A stretch of DNA of 64,000 nt, from NCBI GenBank assembly GCA_965218055.1, contig CBDCKA010000001.1, forward strand, positions 744,001 to 808,000, read 5' to 3'. This DNA comes from CBDBKE01 sp965218055. GTDB lineage: Bacteria; Acidobacteriota; Terriglobia; JAJPHL01; JAPKYU01. Shown one piece after another: positions 42,325 through 50,473 of this stretch. The notes below the pieces were generated by a model. That model saw nothing but the letters and a program-made list of their open reading frames with translations, was not told where the DNA came from and did not search any database. The position numbers were made by a program, and so were the translations under genes. Position 1 is the first letter of the stretch. The number at the start of each line of letters is the position of its first letter.

Positions 42325-42881
42325 AGAGCCTGGCTGGAAATGCTCCAGGTGCTGCTAGCCATCCCGTAAATCAGAACGATCAGCAGGCTGCTCCGGGGCG
42401 ACACGACTTTCCCCAGAGCCAGGTAGAGCACCACTGCAGATAAGGCGGCAATCAGGCTGGCGCTGAGTTTCTCCATCGTGTCGGCGACCAGGGAGAGCGT
42501 GGAAGCCGACACAGCACCGGGCTGCTGGGAAAGCCACCAAACTGGGACGACGTAAAGGGGTGCAATGACTATCGGGGTCAGGATCGGGTAGCTCGACATC
42601 CAATGGCCGCGGGATTCGGTCACAAAATAAGGGCCGTGGAGGAGCCTCTGTTTCAGATAGGGCTCGACCCAATTATCCAAATATAAGGAGCCATCTACCA
42701 AAAGGCTGAAAGGGAGAAGGCGAGACGGAATGGTATCCCCCGTGGACAGCTTATGGAGGTTCGAGTTGTACAAGAAAAACAGGAACCCGCACAGCAACAG
42801 CATCCAGAGTCGTCGCGGCTTGATGTCCAAGGTTCTGCTGCCCATCTCACTGAGTATCGCGGAGCGGACGTTTTCCGGCAT
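42325..42881 (-). pseudogene. truncated membrane glycosyltransferase-like protein
   Basis: About 185 native codons, then the frame runs into the IS. The product has a basic start, a membrane segment near 26-42, an external loop with STGDTIPSRLLPFSLL, and further helices near 96-120 and 140-180 (ASLIAALSAVVLYLALG, LLIVLIYGMAS). The ending STWSISSQAL is where polyprenyl-phosphate-type GT-C mannosyltransferases usually continue. The C-terminal half is missing from the window. It lies directly downstream of the YfhO-like protein. Confidence 0.6.
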
Positions 42882-42893
42882 TGGCGAGAAATC

Positions 42894-45527
42894 CTAGCGG
42901 GAACTTCCTTCCCCTGCCTTAGCCGCCGCCTTCACCCGGATATTTTTCCGACTCGGTCGGCGCCAGGCAAACAATCCAATGGCCAATGCCGTCATCAATG
43001 TGACCGCGGCGCCCCACTGCAACGGCACCGACTGGTAGCGGAAGGTGACGCGATGCCTGCCGGGGGAAAGCGCCACAGCCCGGAACATCTGATTCGCGCG
43101 CAGCAGCGGTGCGGGTTTCCCATTGACCGTTACCTGCCAGTCAGGGTGGTGGCTATCGGTGAGCACCAGGTAGGCTGGGGCGTTGGTAGTGGCCGCAACT
43201 TCTACCCGCAGGGCATCGCGCCGCAACAGCTTGGCCTTTCCGGAAGGCTGTGGGTCGGCGCCGGCCACCCCGACCGGTTCCGCCACGCGGACGCGTTCCG
43301 CACCGGACGGCTCCAGCACAACCTGTCTCGTAGGATCAAATTCGGGCGAAAGCAGCCGGGCGATCGTCGGTTGCCCCAGCGCAAGAAAGATCGGCTCCCG
43401 AACTAGGTACACCCGGGGAAGCGCATCGCGAACCCGATAGATCCGGACGGGCAGCGTCGTCGCGTTCGGGGCCGAGGCAATCCACTCCAAACCCTCCGCT
43501 GCCGGGAGGCCCTTCAGCAACGCATAGTCCACGCTGCCGAGGCGCAGCAACCGCACGAGTGGCTCGCCGGATAGTCCTCGCCAGTACACCAGGTGGATAA
43601 GGGACTGTTGTGGCTTCGGCAAGATGCGCTCCGGGTCGTTCGTGAACGTGTTCTCCACACCCAGCAGGCCCGTGCTAGCTTGCAGGCTTAAGCGGGAGGT
43701 GTAGAGGCCTTGCGCTGCTGGGGGCAAGAAATCCACCTCCGCCAGGTCCGCCAGCATCTTGCCACGAGGTATATAGGGAGACTCTACAAGGATGCGCGGC
43801 GGGGCCTGAACTGCGGGCGCACTCGGCGACGGGTGGGTGGGTTCCAGGTAGCGCATGGCCGGCGGTATGTCCTCGAACAAGCGGCGGTCTGCAAGCGGGT
43901 TCAGCGTGTAGTGCGCCGACACAAGCTGAAGAATCCCGACGGTCGCTGCCGCTAGAACAAGCCGTCGGCGCAGGGACTCCCGAAGCCTCCCACTCAAGAC
44001 GCAGCCCATCAGAAGGGCTGCCCCGAGCACGCCGGGAAGCCGGGCGGGAATGACTCGCGCCAACCAGTCGGTGCCGCGCGCCAGCAGTTCGGTCCGATCC
44101 ATACCCAAGGTCTGGCGAATGTGTAGGGCGTGGCTGTGGTCAAACTCCAGCGCCGTCAGCCAGCCCGCCACCGCCCATGCCGGGCCCGGCCAGAAGACTG
44201 GGATGGCGGCCAGGACCAGCCAAATCAGCCCAACCGCCAGCAATCCAACGCTCAGACAACGCAGCCAGCGGTCATGAGCGCCCTCAGTTCGTCCGTTCAG
44301 CAGATACTGGACACCCAGCGCCGCAAGCTGTGTGGCCGCCAACGTGAACGGCACCAGGAACTTCACCGGAAAGCGAAAGATGCGGAACAGAGGGATCAGG
44401 TCGTAGAAAACTCGGCCAAAAGGTGTGAAGCGTCCCAGAGCTAGCACCAGCGACACCACGCCTACCACGAGCCAGAGACGCGTGGCCCTGGTGTCGTCAG
44501 TTGTGGCTTCGTCCCCTCTCGCTGTGCGGACCAGGACCGCCACCATCGCCAGAGCTAGTGGAACGACGCCGATGAACACCGAGGGGAATAGATACAGCTC
44601 GCGTCCCTCCAGATAGAGCCAGGGCAGTCCCGCATTGAAGAACGGGTCTCCCCAGAACTGAGCAGAGAGCATCTCGACAAATTTCAGTGGATGCAGCGAC
44701 CAGAACAAACCATGCTCGTACGCGAAATGACCTGCCCGTTGGGTATGGCGCAGGTGCCACAGTGTCGGGACCAGCTGCACCGCCGCCAGCCCGCCCGCCA
44801 GCATCAGGCCCCAAAGAAAGCGGCCGAATAGCAGGTGGTTGGCCCCGGCCCAAAGGGGGGGAGAAAAGTCGCCGTAGAAAGCGACAGTCCAGCCGAGCAC
44901 CAATGCAATGGTGAGCAGGCTGGTGAGCGGTGAGCCGGCAAACACCTGGAGAGCGAGGCAAGTCGCAACGAGTCCCGCGCCTCGCCAGCCGCCTCGACGC
45001 ATCTGGTAGTCGGCGGCCAGGATCGCCAGCGGCATCCAGGCTGTGGCCGGCAGAAGGTTGTAGAAGTTTCCCAGCGACATGACCGGCCCGCTGAAAACAA
45101 ACAGCGCCCCGGCCACATAGCAGGGAAATGGCTTGAGGCCGATCCGCCGCGCCAGCAGAAATGCACCGGCCGCCGCCAAGAAGAAATGCAACACGAAGTG
45201 CAGCTTGAAGCCGTAGGCCGCCGGCAGGACCCAAGTCAGCCAAGTGGTGGGATAAAACAGCAGGTAATTGGGGTTGACAATGACCGACTCGCCGAAGTGC
45301 TCGAACGGATTCCAGAGGGGCAGCACACCGGACCGCGCCAGCGCGCGCATCTCCACCACTCGAGGGAAGTGGGTGAAGGTAACGTCCCGGAAGAACAAGA
45401 CGCCGGAAGTGAACAGATGGTGCCAGAAGACGGCAGCCACCGAGACCATCAAGGCGGCGAAAGCGAAACCATAGCCGCGAGTGACGTTCTGGTCGGCAGT
45501 CCGCAGGGGGCACTCGGCACTTAGCAA
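42894..45527 (-). CDS. YfhO-like multi-membrane protein
   Basis: 877 residues. Some 12-14 membrane helices span residues 20-570, with a GT-C-like loop after the first helix (FFRDVTFTHFPRVVEM, LPLWNPFEHFGESVIVNPNY). An extracytoplasmic alpha/beta domain (about 600-830) and one final helix near 845 follow. The end of the soluble part, YLVLTDSHHPDWQVTVNGKPAPLLRAN...VALSPGRHRVTFRY, is the hallmark of YfhO-type proteins linked to glycosylation of lipoteichoic acid or other surface glycans. The substrate here is unknown. The adjacent truncated membrane protein suggests a surface-glycan locus. Confidence 0.8.
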   Translation of the reverse strand: MLSAECPLRTADQNVTRGYGFAFAALMVSVAAVFWHHLFTSGVLFFRDVTFTHFPRVVEMRALARSGVLPLWNPFEHFGESVIVNPNYLLFYPTTWLTWVLPAAYGFKLHFVLHFFLAAAGAFLLARRIGLKPFPCYVAGALFVFSGPVMSLGNFYNLLPATAWMPLAILAADYQMRRGGWRGAGLVATCLALQVFAGSPLTSLLTIALVLGWTVAFYGDFSPPLWAGANHLLFGRFLWGLMLAGGLAAVQLVPTLWHLRHTQRAGHFAYEHGLFWSLHPLKFVEMLSAQFWGDPFFNAGLPWLYLEGRELYLFPSVFIGVVPLALAMVAVLVRTARGDEATTDDTRATRLWLVVGVVSLVLALGRFTPFGRVFYDLIPLFRIFRFPVKFLVPFTLAATQLAALGVQYLLNGRTEGAHDRWLRCLSVGLLAVGLIWLVLAAIPVFWPGPAWAVAGWLTALEFDHSHALHIRQTLGMDRTELLARGTDWLARVIPARLPGVLGAALLMGCVLSGRLRESLRRRLVLAAATVGILQLVSAHYTLNPLADRRLFEDIPPAMRYLEPTHPSPSAPAVQAPPRILVESPYIPRGKMLADLAEVDFLPPAAQGLYTSRLSLQASTGLLGVENTFTNDPERILPKPQQSLIHLVYWRGLSGEPLVRLLRLGSVDYALLKGLPAAEGLEWIASAPNATTLPVRIYRVRDALPRVYLVREPIFLALGQPTIARLLSPEFDPTRQVVLEPSGAERVRVAEPVGVAGADPQPSGKAKLLRRDALRVEVAATTNAPAYLVLTDSHHPDWQVTVNGKPAPLLRANQMFRAVALSPGRHRVTFRYQSVPLQWGAAVTLMTALAIGLFAWRRPSRKNIRVKAAAKAGEGSSR

Positions 45528-45821
45528 AGCATTACCTGAGGTTAGGTTGTCCTTCGGAGCGTTCGCTGACGCGGGTCTTCGAACGGCTTCTGTTGCCCAT
45601 TCGGAGCGAACTCCGTCGACAGGCGGCAGTCCCGACGGCAGTTAAAGCTGCGACCCTGCATCTGTTCGGTCTCCTGCGCAGGGCGGGACTAGACTGGCAT
45701 GAAAGGGAGCAAATCGCAACCAGCCAATCCCGACCAGATCGAGCTGCAAGACAGGCTGACGGACACGCCCTCAACGTCGGAGGAACGTCCTAGTTCGTGA
45801 AAGCTTCGCGGACCGCTGAAC

Positions 45822-46268
45822 TCAGTGGGCCGAGGGCCGTGCGCGGGCTTCGCGTGGCGGCGGAGCAGGCAGGGTAAAGATGATTTCGCCCGGACGGGCC
45901 AGCTTCATCTCTTCCCGGGCGATGCGCTCAATCGCGGCCGGGTCGCTCCGCAACCGCTGGACGTGCTGCTCCAGGCGCTGGTTCTCTTCCTCCAGGTGGC
46001 TAACTTCCAGCTCCAGCTGTTGCACCTCCCCCTGTCGCTGGCGCATCTTTAGCTGCCCGTGCTCTCCCATAATCTGATGGACGCACAGCAACAGCAGCAA
46101 CGGGCCGCAGACGCCGGCCAACCAGCGCCAGCGCTGCCCTGGGTGCGTGACTAGGCGAATACGAATTTCTTTCCCTCCTCGACCAGTGCGGGCAACTCGG
46201 CAGCCTGGCGGGCTTCCGCGTAGACGCGCACGACCGGCTCGGTGCCCGACACGCGAAACAAGACCCAA
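45822..46268 (-). CDS. FtsB/DivIC-like septum formation initiator
   Basis: A single membrane helix (about 51-66, GVCGPLLLLLCVHQIM) and a coiled coil (about 72-110, QRQGEVQQLELEVSHLEEENQRLEQHVQRL) are followed by DPAAIERIAREEMKLARPGEIIF, the FtsB/DivIC family signature. A Pro-rich tail ends it. The first 39 codons overlap the end of the phosphohexomutase gene and look non-native. No ATG, GTG or TTG lies between that overlap and the membrane helix, so the true start is unresolved. FtsB-type proteins join FtsL and FtsQ in the divisome; the gene is separated from the fts cluster. Confidence 0.75.
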   Translation of the reverse strand: MGLVSRVGHRAGRARLRGSPPGCRVARTGRGGKEIRIRLVTHPGQRWRWLAGVCGPLLLLLCVHQIMGEHGQLKMRQRQGEVQQLELEVSHLEEENQRLEQHVQRLRSDPAAIERIAREEMKLARPGEIIFTLPAPPPREARARPSAH

Positions 46269-47560
46269 GAACCGTCTTCCAGCACCAGCTTCAAACCGTC
46301 CAGCCGTACGATCTGTTTTACCCGGCGGCCGGCAAAGCTGGATGGGTCCCGTTCCAGGCGCGTCACGAACCGCGCCTTGACCTCGTCGGGCAGCCGGAAG
46401 TTGACCCGCTGCGGGTAGAAGCCACCGACCTTGCGGAACAGCTCCTCCAGCTGCACGCGGAGCGGAACGCCGCGCCGCGCCACCATCTCCGCCGTCAACA
46501 GGCAGGCCAGAATGCCGTCCTTTTCCGGGACGTGGCGATAGATGGACAGCCCGGCGCTCTCCTCGCCGCCCAGCACGATCTTATCCGCTTTGATCAGCTC
46601 CCCGATGTACTTGAAGCCCACCGGGGTTTCATAGAGTGGCACCTGATGGTGCTCCGACAGCGCGTTCACCAGGTTGGTGGTGGCCACGCTTTTGGCCACA
46701 CCCAGCTTCCAGCCGCGCGTCTCCACCATGTAGTCAAACAGGAGCCCGACAATGTAGTTGGGCGAGATGAAGTGTCCGCCGCCATCCAGGATGCCGAAGC
46801 GGTCGGCGTCGCCGTCGGTGGCCAGGCCTACTTGCGCCCCGGTTTCTTCCATCGCCTGCTTCAGCTCCCCCAGGTACTCGTCGGCTGGCTCGGGCGGGTT
46901 GCCGCCGAACAGCACATCCCGGGAGTCGTGGAGGATGGTCACCGCAATGCCGGCGTCCCGCAAGAGGCGGTCCGCATAGCCGCGTGCGGCGCCGTACATA
47001 AGATCAAAGACCAATTTCAAGCCGGACTTGCGGATCGCCTCCAGGTTCACTTTGTCGCGAAGGTCCTCTAGGTAGGCGCGGTCCAACTCCACCGGTTCGA
47101 TAGCGCCGGGGCTGGTACCGGGCTGCGGCGCTGCGCCTTCTCGAATCAGGCGCTCCACCTCCCGGGTCACCTCGGGTAAGGCCGGCGCGCCGTCAGGTGT
47201 AGAAAACTTTACCCCGTTATATTCGGGCGGGTTGTGTGAGGCCGTAAAGTTAACGCCGCCATCGGCGCGCTGATTCCGAATTTCGAAAGAAATGGCGGGC
47301 GTCGGCGCAGGCTCCCGACCAACCAAGCAGCGGATGCCGTAGCTGGAAGCCACCCGAGCGGCCAGCTCCGCACAGGTTTCTCCCAGGAAGCGGGGATCGC
47401 GCCCGACAATGAGTACAGGGAGCGCCGGCGGTGTCTCCTGATGATGCTCGGCCACGTACCGGGCAATGCCCGCCACCGCCCGGCGCACGTTGGCAAAGGT
47501 GAACTCTTCGGCAATGATGGCCCGCCATCCGGAGGTCCCAAACTTGATTTCCGCGCTCAT
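46151..47560 (-). CDS. phosphoglucomutase/phosphomannomutase family protein
   Basis: 469 residues of alpha-D-phosphohexomutase fold. The phosphoserine loop is FTASHNPPEYNGVKF, the metal-binding loop is ATDGDADRFGI, the sugar loop GGEESAGLS and the C-terminal phosphate loop RVSGTEPVVRVY. The enzyme interconverts hexose-1- and hexose-6-phosphates for cell-surface sugar nucleotides; the exact sugar (glucose, mannose or glucosamine) cannot be fixed from these motifs. Its end overlaps the FtsB-like frame. Confidence 0.9.
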   Translation of the reverse strand: MSAEIKFGTSGWRAIIAEEFTFANVRRAVAGIARYVAEHHQETPPALPVLIVGRDPRFLGETCAELAARVASSYGIRCLVGREPAPTPAISFEIRNQRADGGVNFTASHNPPEYNGVKFSTPDGAPALPEVTREVERLIREGAAPQPGTSPGAIEPVELDRAYLEDLRDKVNLEAIRKSGLKLVFDLMYGAARGYADRLLRDAGIAVTILHDSRDVLFGGNPPEPADEYLGELKQAMEETGAQVGLATDGDADRFGILDGGGHFISPNYIVGLLFDYMVETRGWKLGVAKSVATTNLVNALSEHHQVPLYETPVGFKYIGELIKADKIVLGGEESAGLSIYRHVPEKDGILACLLTAEMVARRGVPLRVQLEELFRKVGGFYPQRVNFRLPDEVKARFVTRLERDPSSFAGRRVKQIVRLDGLKLVLEDGSWVLFRVSGTEPVVRVYAEARQAAELPALVEEGKKFVFA

Positions 47561-47574
47561 GGTAGTATGTCGGT

Positions 47575-47901
47575 GTGACCGACAAGGTGGTGATTTACGT
47601 AACCAGCGGCGACGCCGACGAAAGTCAGCAGATTGCCCGGACGTTGGTCGAGAAACGCCTGGCTGCCTGCGTGAATCTCATTCCGCAAGTCCGCTCCTTC
47701 TACCGCTGGGAAGGCAGAATCCAGGATGACTCCGAGGCGCTGCTGGTCATCAAAACCAGCCGCAGCCTGTTCGCCGCGGTCCGCGCCGAAGTCGAGCGCC
47801 TTCACAGCTACCACGTCCCCGAAGTGCTCTGCGTGCCGATCCTCGAGGGGTCGCCCAATTACATGACCTGGCTGGCGGAGTGCCTGCGCGAACCTGAGTA
47901 G
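47575..47901 (+). CDS. cutA: divalent-cation tolerance protein CutA
   Basis: 108 residues from GTG 47575. The ferredoxin-like fold is seen in VVIYVTSGDADESQQIARTLVEKRLAACVNLIPQVRSFYRWEG, then LLVIKTSRSLFAAV, HSYHVPEVLCVPI and a final NYMTWLAECL. CutA forms very stable trimers; a metal role was proposed in E. coli but remains unclear. It is divergent from the phosphohexomutase gene with a 14-bp gap. Confidence 0.93.
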   Translation: MTDKVVIYVTSGDADESQQIARTLVEKRLAACVNLIPQVRSFYRWEGRIQDDSEALLVIKTSRSLFAAVRAEVERLHSYHVPEVLCVPILEGSPNYMTWLAECLREPE

Positions 47902-47952
47902 GATGCAGGCGTGCGTGTCCTCACCCGAGCTTGCTCTGGCAAGTTTCAGGGC

Positions 47953-49098
47953 TCAGACTGTTTCCAGGGCATGCTCCAGGTCACCCAGAATATCCTCCAC
48001 GTTCTCGATCCCGACCGACAGGCGAATCAACCCCTCGTGAATGCCCATCTGCATGCGCTCCTCCGGGCTCAAACCGGCGTGCGACATGCTGAACGGGTGG
48101 GAGATGAGGGTCTCGACGCCCCCCAGGCTCTCGCCCAAAGAACATAGGCGCAAGCCGGCCAGAAGGCGACGCGCTGCCTCCAACGAGCCAACGTCGAACG
48201 CCATCATACCTCCGAACCCGTCCATCTGCCGCCCGGCCAGCTCGTGTTGCGGGTGGTCAGACAAGCCGGGGTAATACACCCTGCGCACCTTCCGATGTCG
48301 GCTCAGCCAGGTGGCCATTGCCTGGCCGTTTTCATTGTGCTGCCGCATGCGCACGGCCAGCGTCTTGACCCCGCGCAGCACCAGCCAGCAGTCAAACGGG
48401 CCAAGAATGGCGCCGGCAGTGCTCTGGATGAGCCTGAGCTGGCTGGCGTGCTCTTGCTGGCCGGCGGGGAAGACGACGGCGCCACCCACACCGTCGCTGT
48501 GTCCGTTCAGGTACTTGGTGGTGGAATGCAAGACCACGTCAGCACCCAGAGCCAGCGGACGCTGGAAGTAGGGAGTCATGAAGGTGTTATCCACGGTCAG
48601 CAGCAGGCTGTGGGCATGGGCTAGCTTCGCGGCGGCCGCGATGTCGGTCAAGGTCATCAGCGGGTTGGCCGGCGTCTCCACATAGAGCAAGCGCGTGTTG
48701 GGGCGGATGGCGGTTTCCACCTCCTCCAGGCAGTCCGTGCTGACGTAGCTGAACTCCAGGCCGGAGCGGGCCAAAACAGCCTTGAACAGGCGGGGCACAC
48801 CGCCATAGACCTGGCGCGAGCACAGGACGTGGTCACCCCTGCCAAACAGGCTCAGCAGCGCGTGGATGGCGGCCATGCCGGAGGCGAAGGCCAGCGCGAC
48901 CGCTCCGCCCTCCAGTGCCGCCAGGTTCCGCTCCAGCGCGCGCCGCGTGGGGTTGCTGGCACGGGCGTACTGATACCCCTTGTGCTGTCCCAGAGCTTCC
49001 TGAACGAAGGTGGAGGTTTGGTAGATGGGAGCAACAATGGCGCCAGTGGTTGGGTCGGGCTCTTGCCCGCAGTGAATCGCATCGGTCGCAAAACCCAT
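47953..49098 (-). CDS. cystathionine gamma-synthase/beta-lyase family PLP enzyme
   Basis: 381 residues, fold-type I. Start block AIHCGQEPDPTTGAIVAPIYQTSTF, YARASNPTRRALE, the phosphate loop FASGMAAIHALLSL, PLP Asp in LLTVDNTFMTPY, and Schiff-base Lys in VLHSTTKYLNGHSD. C-terminal ESLGGVETLISHP and LIRLSVGIENVEDI. It acts in trans-sulfuration or methionine synthesis (MetB, MetC or CGL); the sequence alone does not separate these. No met operon surrounds it. Confidence 0.92.
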   Translation of the reverse strand: MGFATDAIHCGQEPDPTTGAIVAPIYQTSTFVQEALGQHKGYQYARASNPTRRALERNLAALEGGAVALAFASGMAAIHALLSLFGRGDHVLCSRQVYGGVPRLFKAVLARSGLEFSYVSTDCLEEVETAIRPNTRLLYVETPANPLMTLTDIAAAAKLAHAHSLLLTVDNTFMTPYFQRPLALGADVVLHSTTKYLNGHSDGVGGAVVFPAGQQEHASQLRLIQSTAGAILGPFDCWLVLRGVKTLAVRMRQHNENGQAMATWLSRHRKVRRVYYPGLSDHPQHELAGRQMDGFGGMMAFDVGSLEAARRLLAGLRLCSLGESLGGVETLISHPFSMSHAGLSPEERMQMGIHEGLIRLSVGIENVEDILGDLEHALETV

Positions 49099-49151
49099 AT
49101 CTGGAAAAGTATCACAACTCCAAGGCTCGCGGTCTCAACTGCGGCCTGTAA

Positions 49152-49376
49152 ACCAGGAATCGTTCTACGACAAATTCAAGGTTGACCTGGGAGATCCGAA
49201 CCGCTTCAAAACACTGGGGGAGCTAGTGGCGGAGATCTACCGCACCCTGTGGGACTACAACAACACGCGGATTCACTCCGCGCTCAACATGCCGCCTGTG
49301 GTATTCGCCAAACGGTATGCGTTAGTCGCGTAAAAAACTCTCAGAATCAGTGTCTAAAGAAATCAGTCCTTGACAC
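49152..49376 (+). mobile_element. 225-bp 3' remnant of the third IS3 element
   Basis: This stretch is identical, base by base as far as I can compare by eye, to 42100-42324. It holds the last 60 codons of OrfB after the catalytic Glu region and the right terminal repeat. The left part is missing: the preceding base belongs to the region upstream of the PLP enzyme. The right flank differs from that of the full copy, so it marks a separate insertion followed by deletion, or a recombination end. Confidence 0.9.
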
Positions 49377-49445
49377 CCATTACTTCCACGTTCGTTGACC
49401 AAGTAACGAATCTCGGTTTCCCCCCGATGTTCGGTACCCGCTCCA

Positions 49446-50222
49446 TTACTGTCTCGGCTCAGATGGGGTTGTGCCTTCGATAATCGCGATCTCCTCTTCC
49501 GTGAGGCCGTACAAGTCATACACCAGCCGGTCAATCTCCGCGTCGGTTGAGTCAATCTGGCGCTGGAGAATGGCCTTCTGCGCCTCCGACTTCGCAACGG
49601 CAAGCCGCTTGTGTAAGGTCTGCATTGAGGCGACTAAAGAGACCAGTTGACGATGAACGGCCGTATCCTTTGCATTCTTGAAATCGATGACGCGGATTGG
49701 AAGCAGAGACAGGAATTGCCGGTTCGCCGACCGCCAACCGCCCCGGAACGGTGCGCTGACTTGCGGGAAGTACCATCGCATCATCCGACAATTTAACAGC
49801 GCCGAAAGATATTCAAGTCCTTGCTCGGCATACGCCCTCTTCAGGGTCACGCCACCAACATCCACGTTGTCCAGAAAATGGCTTCCCTCATGGTCAAAAG
49901 CGGCGTGAAGTTGCTTGACCAACCTTGGCACACAGAGCTTGATACGATTTTGTATGCCGAGATTCTGACTCCGACCGAATCGGTGCCATTCTGCATCCCG
50001 AAAAGCCCCTTTTTGCCGGCCCTCTAGTCGCCTTTTGTTTTCCAGAAAGTAGGCCACCGTTTTGGGGAAGTTCCGCTGAATTGTCTTGAAGTCAATCAGC
50101 ATGGCCCGCCCGTCCTGGACGGTGTAGGGAAAAAGAATGTACTGGCGGTTGGGCAAGGGACTATACCGGTTGATGTCCGTTCCACTCACTACGGGGTAAA
50201 GCAGGTTCTTCTCGAAGGCCAA
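49446..50222 (-). CDS. C-terminal specificity-domain fragment of a type IIG/Eco57I-like restriction methylase
   Basis: 258 residues beginning at a TTG; the frame opens only some 20 codons earlier, after a stop. YPVVSGTDINRY, the paired-strand core, GGVTLKRAYAEQGLEYLSALLNCRMMRWYF and the end TDAEIDRLVYDLYGLTEEEIAII match the TaqI-like target-recognition domain and tail of Eco57I/PglX-type methyltransferases. The catalytic part with NPPY is absent. It is a truncated remnant of a restriction or BREX-like gene lying between an IS fragment and a transposase. Confidence 0.7.
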   Translation of the reverse strand: MAFEKNLLYPVVSGTDINRYSPLPNRQYILFPYTVQDGRAMLIDFKTIQRNFPKTVAYFLENKRRLEGRQKGAFRDAEWHRFGRSQNLGIQNRIKLCVPRLVKQLHAAFDHEGSHFLDNVDVGGVTLKRAYAEQGLEYLSALLNCRMMRWYFPQVSAPFRGGWRSANRQFLSLLPIRVIDFKNAKDTAVHRQLVSLVASMQTLHKRLAVAKSEAQKAILQRQIDSTDAEIDRLVYDLYGLTEEEIAIIEGTTPSEPRQ

Positions 50223-50473
50223 TTCCTGGGCAAGCGCCTTAGATTTTAACCGGAATTTCCATTTTGAGCTTCCCCTTCACCCGAAAACCTATGCCTCGTA
50301 CCCTGTCGTGTCAATCGCAAATCGCCCGGGCCTCTTTGAGGTGGTAGTGCGGCACATTTTGGCTGTTCTTCGGAGTCGCTGTGCGGGTTTCGCCTGCCCA
50401 GCCTGCCTCGCCGCTGACACTTGTCCGGCCCGACCACTTCTGAGCACCTAAAATTACCCTCTCTCCTGGGTCG
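50223..50473. other. junction region between methylase remnant and IS1380-like element
   Basis: About 250 bp with no supported gene. It holds a third partial match (CACTTGTCCGG near 50421) to the 16-bp repeat of 2067-2082. CTTCTGA near 50440 also appears, inverted, near 51870 beyond the transposase, which may mark the element ends; this is weak. Confidence 0.3.
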
